In this document: one piece after another, positions 1 to 5,717 of the stretch
Numbering within the stretch: the stretch's first letter is position 1
Layout: each line of letters begins with the position of its first letter
Assembly (NCBI GenBank): GCA_036847245.1
Contig: DAIUAL010000146.1
Coordinates: forward strand, 1 to 8,527
Length of the DNA stretch: 8,527 nt
Direction of reading: 5' to 3'
Origin: UBA4661 sp002405405
GTDB taxonomy: Bacteria; Bacteroidota; Ignavibacteria; Kapaibacteriales; UBA4661
The notes under the pieces: model-generated
Seen by the model: only the letters and a program-made list of their open reading frames with translations
What the model was told of the DNA's origin: nothing
The model's database searches: none
Program-made: the position numbers and the translations under genes

Positions 1-83
1 GCTGTTTGTGCGTAGGCTGCAGGTAATAAAACTGTATTCATGAAAACAAAAAAGAAAAAGTGTAAGAAAACCAGAGAAGACAA
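1..83 (-). CDS. possible 5' end of an exported protein (partial, runs off the left edge)
   Basis: On the minus strand an open frame begins after an in-frame TAA (90-92) and runs off the left edge. From a TTG at 81-83 it reads a Ser-Ser start, then a Phe/Leu/Val-rich stretch, then M-N-T-V-L-L-P-A-A-Y-A-Q-T. The end looks like a signal-peptidase site (A-Y-A before Q-T), much like the A-Q and M-A-Q junctions of the two other exported proteins in this window. An ATG at 39-41 lies in the same frame, but would leave only 11 residues before the cleavage site, too short for a signal peptide. The weak point is the n-region, which has no positive charge, and T-rich DNA encodes hydrophobic residues in any frame. 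It lies just downstream of the malic enzyme gene on the same strand. Product unknown. Confidence 0.35.
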   Translation of the reverse strand, partial: MSSLVFLHFFFFVFMNTVLLPAAYAQT

Positions 84-130
84 ATATTACAGAATATGAT
101 CTCTTGCAGAAGATGCTTCGTGAGAATGTC

Positions 131-574
131 TTAAAACAATGCCTTGACAGCAGCGATAACATTGGCATGAACATCAGGATGAAAGGGACTTGGCACTAAC
201 TCGCCTCGTTCAGCAAGGGCAGAAATTGCTTTTGCCGCTTCGATTTTCATAGCAGACGTAATAGCATTTGCTTGTACATCCAATGCCGCCTTGAATAGTC
301 CCGGAAATGCCAATGCATTATTGACGCTTTTACCGTCAGCGGCAAAAGCCGCACCGGCTTCGAGAGCGGCTTCAGGATAAATCTCCGGCACAGGATTCGA
401 TAAGGACAAAATGATTTGCCCTTTGCGAATCATTGCAGGCTGTATCAAGCCCACGACACCGGTTGTTGCCACAATAATATCTGCTGTTTGCATTGCCGTA
501 GTCAGGTCAGTAATTTCTCCACCAAATTTTTGGAAATGTGCTTGTGCGGCAGGATTCGGATCCATACCAATCAC
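131..574 (-). CDS. malic enzyme C-terminal fragment (NAD-binding domain), up to 147 residues
   Basis: This is the 3' portion of the interrupted malic enzyme, in the same frame as the N-terminal part. The first usable start after the stop is GTG at 572-574, nine bases beyond the TAA, and A-A-G-G lies about six bases upstream of it, so reinitiation is conceivable. The fragment would begin in the middle of the second strand of the Rossmann fold, so it is not a natural domain boundary. It contains the V-A-T-T-G-V-V-G, L-S-N-P-V-P-E and N-N-A-L-A-F-P-G-L segments typical of malic enzyme C-termini and ends in TAA at 131-133. Confidence 0.5.
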   Translation of the reverse strand: MIGMDPNPAAQAHFQKFGGEITDLTTAMQTADIIVATTGVVGLIQPAMIRKGQIILSLSNPVPEIYPEAALEAGAAFAADGKSVNNALAFPGLFKAALDVQANAITSAMKIEAAKAISALAERGELVPSPFHPDVHANVIAAVKALF

Positions 575-583
575 ACGAAAACC

Positions 584-586
584 TTA
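584..586 (-). other. in-frame TAA inside the malic enzyme gene
   Basis: Minus-strand reading is aaa gaa TAA ggt ttt cgt gtg att ggt atg gat. Protein homology continues on both sides without a shift of frame, so this is a substitution rather than an indel. The same gene also ends in TAA at 131-133, so reassignment of this codon is not supported. Confidence 0.9.
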
Positions 587-1492
587 TTCTTTTAGAAGCT
601 TTGCTATTGCATACCCAGCTGCGCCTAGACCAAGTTGCGCCACAATAGGCGTAGTATCAGCAATATCTCGCCCGGTGGCACGCAATGCCGACATAACAGC
701 CGCAAGCAAAACAGTTGCCGTACCATGCTGATCATCGTGCATTACTGGTTTTTGCAATCGTGCGATAAGCTCATTTTCGATAGTAAAGCAATCCGGTGTG
801 CGAATATCTTCGAGATGAATTCCACCAAATGTCGGTGCTATTTTTATCACTGTTTCGATGAACTCCTGTGGATCTTTGGTGTCAATCAAAATAGGTACTG
901 CACTAATACCAACAAATTGATCGTACAACACGCCCTTACCCTCCATAACGGGCATTGAAGCAACCGGACCAATATCGCCCAACCCCAAGACTCGTGTTCC
1001 ATTCGTAAAAATACCCACGGTGTTACCAATCGATGTGTACTTATTAGCACTGTCAGGTTGTGCCGCAATATGCTTGCAAACTCGCGCTACACCGGGTGTA
1101 TAGATATATCGCAGATCAGCCAATGAACGAACTTCGTGCCTACGCCCCATGTGAATTTTACCGCCTTCATGACGCTCGAACACAGCATCACGGATTTCAA
1201 GAATTTCGACATCTGTGTGTTCCTTCACTGCTTTTTCGACTGTACCTAAGTGTTCCTGATCATGCACGATCACCGTTATTGACCGAAATGTATGGTTTTT
1301 ACCGATGTGATGCGTTTGAATATCACCGATTGATGCCCCTTCGGCACCAATGACGGTCAAGAGCTGTCCAAGCTTACCCGGACGATTCGGTAGTTTCACT
1401 TTGAAAATTGTGTCATTTTCCGGCAAGCGCGGGCGCAACACTTGGGGTACACTATTCTTTGTTTCAACGGGCTGAGAAGGATTTTCCATCAT
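584..1492 (-). CDS. malic enzyme N-terminal fragment (ACT + malic domain), 302 residues
   Basis: This is the 5' portion of the interrupted malic enzyme as it would be translated. It has the ACT domain, the whole malate- and metal-binding domain and the first strand and helix of the NAD-binding fold, ending ...A-I-A-K-L-L-K-E before TAA. Two ATGs are adjacent (1490-1492 and 1487-1489). Either could be the start, and the upstream leader is A/T-rich without a ribosome-binding site. On its own it lacks most of the cofactor domain and should not be active. Confidence 0.6.
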   Translation of the reverse strand: MMENPSQPVETKNSVPQVLRPRLPENDTIFKVKLPNRPGKLGQLLTVIGAEGASIGDIQTHHIGKNHTFRSITVIVHDQEHLGTVEKAVKEHTDVEILEIRDAVFERHEGGKIHMGRRHEVRSLADLRYIYTPGVARVCKHIAAQPDSANKYTSIGNTVGIFTNGTRVLGLGDIGPVASMPVMEGKGVLYDQFVGISAVPILIDTKDPQEFIETVIKIAPTFGGIHLEDIRTPDCFTIENELIARLQKPVMHDDQHGTATVLLAAVMSALRATGRDIADTTPIVAQLGLGAAGYAIAKLLKE

Positions 1493-1524
1493 AATTCAAG
1501 AATAAAAATCAAAAAAGTTGCTCA

Positions 1525-3963
1525 TTATTTCAATGGCGTTTCGATACGAATTTGTACGATCCGCGAGTATCCACGACCTTCAGGGTGCGTGTTATCAAAA
1601 AGTAAAATACTATTACCCACAGCATCAACACTGATGCGCTCAGCAGCCAAAGCAAGTGATGATTGTGTCAGGAGCGTACGCACTTCTTGAGCACGCCGCT
1701 CGGCAAGAGCACGATTATATTCCAGAGAACCTTGGCGATCTGCATACGCTGAAATGACAATCGTTGATTCCGATGTAATCGAGCGTTTGATAATTGTTTC
1801 CATGATCGCTTGATTGGCATCGCTCAAGGATGACTTATCAAAATCGAAAAGAATTAATGAAAATTGATCGATTCGCTTGTCGCGCTCTTGACGAATACGT
1901 TTCGAGCGTAATGTGCGCTGCTGTACTGCCAAAGATGTCGAGGCGATTGTTTCCTCCCCCGTACTATCGGTAACAAAAAGTCGTGCTGTGATAGGTTCGG
2001 TTGTACGTACGGCAAAGCGTTTATCGGCACCTTGTTCCTGCAAGTTGATAATGCGTGGTGTAGGCGTACCAACACCACTAAATGCACCGACCGTAGAATC
2101 TGCCTGTACGGCATCCATGCGCCATGATGCAATACCACGACCGGATCCGGACTGCGCTGTGGGAAGCAATTCAAGGCGTGGCGGCGTAATCGTGCGAATC
2201 GTATCCCGCTTAACTACCGGCGCAAGAATACGTGAATCAGAACTTGCAATCTCTACACGGCGATTCTCTTCTTGCCCGTCTTTTGTTGTGAGTGATGATG
2301 GATTTTGCGGAAGCAATTGCCATTCGACCGTAATACGTGCAGGATCAATTTTCCACACTTGCTCAAAATAATTTTTCACGGCATCTGCACGCTCTTTTGC
2401 CAATGCAAGATTGTTTGACTCACTGCCTGTATTGCTTACAGTACCCGTAAGAACAAGTGCTGCAGTCGAATGCTGTTGCAAGCGCGCACCAATGATATTA
2501 AGGAGTTCAGCATATACACCGAGCATTTGCGTAGGCACGGCACTTTCTTCGAACCGTGGAGGTTTCGGCGATGGGAAGCTGAGTTTCATTCTTGACTCAT
2601 TCACATCAGAACGCCCTTCTTGAAAATACACATGCGGCAGAAGAGGAAAGTGCTCTTCACCCTCAAATTCTTCAACAATCACTGTAGGATTATCTTCACG
2701 CTGATTGTTTGGCTGAATGCCTACAACACGAATCTGTGCAGATAATTGACGGATTTGATCATTGTTCTCATCCGTTGTTTTCTTTGCAGAATCGCTTACT
2801 TGTGGTACTTCATCATCAGCACGTTTTGCAATGATTTCTTTGCGATACTCCTCGCGAAGTAAAAAGCGTTCGAGAATAGTATCATCACTCACCGGGATGC
2901 GTTCGATTGACGATGTTGCGGCAATCAACTCAGTACGATATTTTGGCAAACGATATACCCGCACATAGTTTGTGTCACGTTGAAGGACAGTATCGCGAAG
3001 GATACGCATATCTTCAGGTCGAATAACAACTTTACGCCAAAGTAATTGCACACCCAGCGAAAGCGATGTTACTTTCCAGCTGTTCGGCGTCGGTTCGACT
3101 GTTGCGACATTATTCAGCGGCATAAAAACACGCGCTTCGGGCATAATCGAGATTTTTCGATTGAGGGGAATTTCATAGCCCACTCCAAGAATGCCCGAAA
3201 AAAGAATCGCGGAGCGTTGAGGAATCGCACCACTACCCACATTCCAAAAACGTGATCGATTGATGTATGTAAAGTCCGTTGGCTCAACTACAGTTTCTTG
3301 CACATCATAATTCGTTATCAACAACGGATGAATCCCTACTTGCAATCCCACAAAAAGATTCTTGATTGGCTGAACAGCAATGCCGGGTTCAAGCGTCAAT
3401 GCAAAGAGCGATGTTGAAAGCGTATGTTCGGCAATAACTTCGCGTGGCGCACCGCCGCTTATGGGTGCCGTAAAACCAATAGTATCATTACTTCGTGTAA
3501 AGCTACCCCCAAACTGGGCGACACCGACACGCATTTGACCATAAACATTGTCAAACATTTTCCAACGAGCAAGTGCACCCACAGTCCATCCTGTGCCACT
3601 GCCATCGGGGAAACCGGAACAGCATGTTGGAATTCCCGGAAGGGTGCGGAATCCACCCGTGTGGCTATTAAAAAGCAGACCTGCATAACCACCAATCCTA
3701 AACGCAGTGTCTGCACGTAATGTTTGCCACCATGATAATGGGAAAGCAGAATCAGCTGTATTGAGCGGAGTTTGCCGTGTAATGTTTCTTTCTGCCGCCT
3801 TGCTTTGTAAACGTTCTTGAGCAAATATCGATGGTATAATACTCAATAGTGCCAAACATATGGCTACTGTGCAAGACACCATCCGGACACCCGAAGACTG
3901 CCAGAGAAAGACACTACACCAACGGATTCTCGACAACAAATAATATGATAGTCTTACGAACAT
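1525..3963 (-). CDS. OmpA-family outer-membrane protein: beta-barrel, two OmpA-like domains
   Basis: The product is 812 residues, probably an outer-membrane protein that tethers the envelope to peptidoglycan. A signal peptide's hydrophobic core spans about 28-47, with likely cleavage at F-A before Q49. The first ATG gives a long n-region with Arg4, 12, 14 and 27. An ATG at 3880-3882 (Met28) is a credible alternative start. Residues 85-310 alternate like a transmembrane barrel and carry an L-P-G-I-P-T-C-C motif (Cys114, Cys115). A charged linker follows (311-440). OmpA-like domain 1 (about 444-576) has N-x-x-L-A-x-x-R-A and E-N-R-R-V-E-I, but Ser510 stands where the conserved Asp belongs. Residues 577-695 look like an Ig-like or spacer domain. 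OmpA-like domain 2 (699-810) has F-D-F-D, Asp742 in A-D-R-Q-G and Arg757 in E-R-R-A, as in diaminopimelate-binding OmpA domains. The gene lies 116 bases downstream of nusB and 32 bases upstream of the malic enzyme. Architecture is clear; the specific role is not. Confidence 0.9.
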   Translation of the reverse strand: MFVRLSYYLLSRIRWCSVFLWQSSGVRMVSCTVAICLALLSIIPSIFAQERLQSKAAERNITRQTPLNTADSAFPLSWWQTLRADTAFRIGGYAGLLFNSHTGGFRTLPGIPTCCSGFPDGSGTGWTVGALARWKMFDNVYGQMRVGVAQFGGSFTRSNDTIGFTAPISGGAPREVIAEHTLSTSLFALTLEPGIAVQPIKNLFVGLQVGIHPLLITNYDVQETVVEPTDFTYINRSRFWNVGSGAIPQRSAILFSGILGVGYEIPLNRKISIMPEARVFMPLNNVATVEPTPNSWKVTSLSLGVQLLWRKVVIRPEDMRILRDTVLQRDTNYVRVYRLPKYRTELIAATSSIERIPVSDDTILERFLLREEYRKEIIAKRADDEVPQVSDSAKKTTDENNDQIRQLSAQIRVVGIQPNNQREDNPTVIVEEFEGEEHFPLLPHVYFQEGRSDVNESRMKLSFPSPKPPRFEESAVPTQMLGVYAELLNIIGARLQQHSTAALVLTGTVSNTGSESNNLALAKERADAVKNYFEQVWKIDPARITVEWQLLPQNPSSLTTKDGQEENRRVEIASSDSRILAPVVKRDTIRTITPPRLELLPTAQSGSGRGIASWRMDAVQADSTVGAFSGVGTPTPRIINLQEQGADKRFAVRTTEPITARLFVTDSTGEETIASTSLAVQQRTLRSKRIRQERDKRIDQFSLILFDFDKSSLSDANQAIMETIIKRSITSESTIVISAYADRQGSLEYNRALAERRAQEVRTLLTQSSLALAAERISVDAVGNSILLFDNTHPEGRGYSRIVQIRIETPLK
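3880..3882 (-). other. alternative start codon of the OmpA-type gene
   Basis: An in-frame ATG at codon 28 would begin the protein directly at the signal-peptide core (M-V-S-C-T-V-A-I-C-L). It is preceded by a weak purine patch (GGGTG) about five bases upstream, whereas the upstream ATG at 3961-3963 has none. Against it, a signal peptide starting here would have no positively charged n-region, so the longer form remains possible. Confidence 0.35.
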
Positions 3964-3979
3964 GCACAGAACGATAAAC

Positions 3980-3987
3980 CAAGTTTA
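3980..3987 (-). promoter_or_regulatory. weak candidate Bacteroidota-type -7 element before the OmpA-type gene
   Basis: The minus strand reads TAAACTTG, one mismatch from the TAnnTTTG element described for Bacteroidota promoters, about 17-24 bases ahead of the upstream ATG. No convincing TTTG/TTG element sits at the expected distance upstream. The resulting 5' leader would be short. It could be chance in A/T-rich sequence. Confidence 0.15.
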
Positions 3988-4079
3988 ATAAGGACAACAC
4001 AATTTATGCGTGAAAAAGCACGAGCACAATACATACCACCCCCAACGAAAGAGACCTCAAGCAGGCATTATAGATGGAA

Positions 4080-4706
4080 CTACGGAGTGAGTGATTCATC
4101 AATCAAACCACGACCTGTTTTTAACATCTTGCCGGTATTTTTAAGCTCGAGAAGAACAGCATCGAGAATACCATTAACAAAAATATTACTTCGCTCTGTG
4201 GAGAACCGTTTAACGATTTCGAGTGCTTCGTTTACAGTAACTTTTGGTGGAATTTCAGGGAAGGCGATCAATTCAACAATAGCAATACGCAGAACAATAC
4301 GATCAATTTGGGCGATACGATTGATATCCCAATTTTCTGAATATTTCGTGATAAGTTCATCACAATACGTCATATGCTCTTGCACATGTGCAATAAGAGC
4401 AAGGGCAAATTCTTTTTCCTCGGCACTCCATTCAATAAGCGGATCTGCATCGAGCTGAGCAATCTCAGCATCGGTCAGATATCGATCTGGTTGAACAGGA
4501 TCAACACCACGAAAATCATATGGGAAAATATGATGGAAGAGTTCGGATGGTGCAATCGAAGAAATATCAGATGCGGAGAAAATTTGCATAACTTTCTCGC
4601 GCACCAAACGGCGTGTCCCCTTGACGGTCGAGGATTGTATCTCGTTCGCCACTTTGGCAGAAGATGATTGACGCGATGATGATGTCGAAGTACGTTGTGC
4701 GCTCAT
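4080..4706 (-). CDS. nusB: transcription antitermination factor NusB
   Basis: NusB binds boxA RNA together with ribosomal protein S10 (NusE) and supports antitermination and maturation of rRNA transcripts. Family features are clear. The first helix reads R-R-L-V-R-E-K-V-M-Q-I-F (about 32-43), and the C-terminal signature runs from N-W-D-I-N-R-I-A-Q-I-D-R (125-136) through L-R-I-A-I-V-E-L, P-P-K-V-T-V-N-E-A-L-E-I-V-K-R-F (153-168) to N-I-F-V-N-G-I-L-D (174-182). At 208 residues it is longer than the usual 130-170. The extra length is a Ser/Thr-rich N-terminal tail of about 28 residues and an acidic insert (about 60-95) between the first helices, plus a short C-terminal tail. The ATG at 4704-4706 is preceded by a pyrimidine-rich leader with no ribosome-binding site. 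If the true start lay inside the tail, no ATG would support it before Met40, which is already inside the conserved helix. It ends in TAG, 116 bases before the OmpA-type gene. Confidence 0.93.
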   Translation of the reverse strand: MSAQRTSTSSSRQSSSAKVANEIQSSTVKGTRRLVREKVMQIFSASDISSIAPSELFHHIFPYDFRGVDPVQPDRYLTDAEIAQLDADPLIEWSAEEKEFALALIAHVQEHMTYCDELITKYSENWDINRIAQIDRIVLRIAIVELIAFPEIPPKVTVNEALEIVKRFSTERSNIFVNGILDAVLLELKNTGKMLKTGRGLIDESLTP

Positions 4707-4721
4707 AGAGGCAAAAAAGAG

Positions 4722-4746
4722 AAAAAAACGAACGATATCACTCGTT
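4722..4746 (-). terminator. weak terminator-like hairpin with T-run in the nusB leader
   Basis: On the minus strand, AACGA-gtgata-TCGTT (4731-4746) can form a perfect 5-bp stem. It is followed two bases later by seven T (4722-4728) and, after a short gap, six more (4713-4718). It ends only about 16 bases before the nusB ATG. The layout is that of an intrinsic terminator or attenuator, but the stem is short and mostly A/U-bounded, so it would be weak. Confidence 0.35.
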
Positions 4747-4777
4747 ATGATTATTCCGACCGAGGGCGAATTGTTGC

Positions 4778-4788
4778 ACGATACTCGT
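4778..4788 (-). promoter_or_regulatory. small inverted repeat related to the nusB leader hairpin
   Basis: The minus strand reads ACGA-gta-TCGT, a perfect 4-bp inverted repeat about 30 bases upstream of the similar AACGA...TCGTT element at 4731-4746. The two share ACGAGT at the left arm and ATCGT at the right. They could be two copies of a protein-binding site or two RNA hairpins. Function is unknown and chance is not excluded. Confidence 0.2.
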
Positions 4789-4811
4789 CATAACATCACA
4801 ACACTGAAGAA

Positions 4812-4819
4812 CAAATATA
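4812..4819 (-). promoter_or_regulatory. candidate Bacteroidota-type -7 element for nusB
   Basis: The minus strand reads TATATTTG, a full match to TAnnTTTG, just after the stop codon of the barrel gene and about 105 bases ahead of the nusB ATG. A TTG/TTTG element is not visible 19-20 bases upstream, which lowers confidence. If used, the transcript would carry a leader of about 100 bases holding both small inverted repeats. Confidence 0.25.
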
Positions 4820-4831
4820 CGGCTTTTGTAT

Positions 4832-5692
4832 CTACTGACCGATAGTGAAGCCATAGCTAAGACGAATACCGGCACCTATCATGCGGGGCGCAAATGTCGA
4901 GAGCGATCCAATGTGATCTTGCGGCATAGTGTTCAGCTGCAGACTCACCATAGCACCAATCAGTACTTCTTGGCTTTCATCACGATAAATCGTCGCAGCG
5001 GCACCAAAGCGAGCCTCAAATATAACAGGCATAGCACTTGGCTGAATACGAAAAGTTTCTGTATCGCCCAGCGCACGAAATGCAGGAATATCAACAACTT
5101 GCCCCGGTACTGTTCGTGTTGCATTGCCTCCAAGAGGAAGACCGATTCCTATGCCTGCATATACCGCATGATAAAATATCTTCGGCACCAACATCATTGC
5201 TTGATATGTACGCGAACCAATCAATCGCGGCATGGTAATACCACCAAGGAGGATATTGATGCGATCATGTGTAATACCATACCCCGTATAACCAAGGTCA
5301 CAGCCAATAGACCATGTGTTATATTCTTTTTCCAATGGCATAATAAATGATATTCCAATATCAGGAATACCCGTGAGCATAAAAGAAGTCTGTATATCTG
5401 TCGGCGTGGTTGAAAGATTATCAGTGAATTTCGCTTGTACAAATGCGCCCACGCGAATACCTTTTGGTGTAGGCGCATAGGTGCGTGGCTCTTTGGATGC
5501 TACGGATCGACGCGACGGTATTTGTCCTTTAGGTAACTGCCCCATTGGTGGATCTGCAGGATCGCCTATACTCGTAGAATTAGTGCTACGCCGCTGGGTT
5601 TGTGCCATGACCAAGGAAGACATCACAAGCACTGCACACATGACCATACAGGAAGTGTGAAACCACGATGATTGTAATGCAGAACACTTCAT
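4832..5692 (-). CDS. small exported beta-barrel protein, function unknown
   Basis: The protein has 286 residues from the ATG at 5690-5692. I chose this start because it gives a regular signal peptide: M-K start, hydrophobic Met-rich core (residues 16-29) and cleavage at V-M-A before Q31. An in-frame GTG at 5723-5725 would add 11 residues and overlap the kinase gene by 8 bases. The mature N-terminus is a Pro/Ser/Arg-rich flexible segment (31-66). From about residue 72 to the end, the chain alternates Gly/aromatic-rich strands with short turns. The last strand, G-I-R-L-S-Y-G-F, resembles a barrel-closing C-terminal strand. There is no OmpA domain, lipobox or catalytic motif. Its general strand pattern resembles the barrel part of the 812-residue OmpA-type protein, so the two may be distant members of one porin-like fold. 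It follows the sensor kinase by 25 bases, so the pair is probably co-transcribed. I do not recognise a named family. Confidence 0.75.
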   Translation of the reverse strand: MKCSALQSSWFHTSCMVMCAVLVMSSLVMAQTQRRSTNSTSIGDPADPPMGQLPKGQIPSRRSVASKEPRTYAPTPKGIRVGAFVQAKFTDNLSTTPTDIQTSFMLTGIPDIGISFIMPLEKEYNTWSIGCDLGYTGYGITHDRINILLGGITMPRLIGSRTYQAMMLVPKIFYHAVYAGIGIGLPLGGNATRTVPGQVVDIPAFRALGDTETFRIQPSAMPVIFEARFGAAATIYRDESQEVLIGAMVSLQLNTMPQDHIGSLSTFAPRMIGAGIRLSYGFTIGQ

Positions 5693-5717
5693 AGCATAAA
5701 AAAATAAATGATAACAC

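Larger units (their letters stand above)
131..1492 (-). pseudogene. ACT-domain malic enzyme, interrupted by an in-frame TAA
   Basis: Oxidative decarboxylation of malate to pyruvate in the cytosol, linking the TCA cycle with pyruvate. Read through the stop, the product would be about 453 residues, a normal length for an ACT-plus-malic-enzyme protein. An ACT domain (about 28-105) probably provides small-molecule regulation. The malic N domain shows the Y-T-P-G-V-A motif (Tyr131, likely general acid), the G-D-I-G motif, M-E-G-K with the likely catalytic Lys186, H-L-E-D-I (Glu228, Asp229) and H-D-D-Q-H-G-T-A (Asp253/254) for the divalent metal. The Rossmann fold has G-L-G-A-A-G (288-293), and Asp311 at the end of the second strand suggests NAD rather than NADP. 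Codon 303 is TAA (584-586), and the same frame continues directly with G-F-R-V-I-G-M-D. The remainder, with the S-N-P-V-P motif and the N-N-A-L-A-F-P-G motif, is intact. One base change would restore the gene, so it is either a very recent nonsense mutation or a sequence error. It starts 32 bases after the OmpA-type gene, probably in the same transcript, and has no Shine-Dalgarno. Confidence 0.85.

Noticed and set aside
40..99. Short plus-strand Lys-rich open frame (19 codons) after an ATG
   Set aside because: It is too short, reflects the A-rich composition, and has no ribosome-binding site or homology I can recognise.
99..116. Imperfect inverted repeat (ATCTCTTGC / AGAAGAT) after the malic enzyme stop as a terminator
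   Set aside because: The stem is short with a bulge, and no T-run follows it on the minus strand.
584..586. Reassigned stop codon or selenocysteine/pyrrolysine-type recoding
   Set aside because: TAA ends this gene and the OmpA-type gene normally, TAG ends three others, TGA is not involved, and the position is not a known recoding site in malic enzymes.
1913..2371. Plus-strand open frame of 152 codons
   Set aside because: It is antisense to the OmpA-type gene, whose frame shows clear domain motifs; the plus-strand product is low-complexity Ser/Arg/Cys-rich and looks like a shadow.
4006..4025. Hairpin CGTG-cttttt-CACG (minus strand) between nusB and the OmpA-type gene as a terminator
   Set aside because: The stem has only four pairs and no T-run follows it, so it does not meet even a loose definition of an intrinsic terminator.
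4826..5350. Plus-strand open frame of 174 codons
   Set aside because: It lies opposite the barrel gene, its product is rich in His/Arg/Asn/Cys with no recognisable domain, and the minus-strand frame has a signal peptide and strand pattern.
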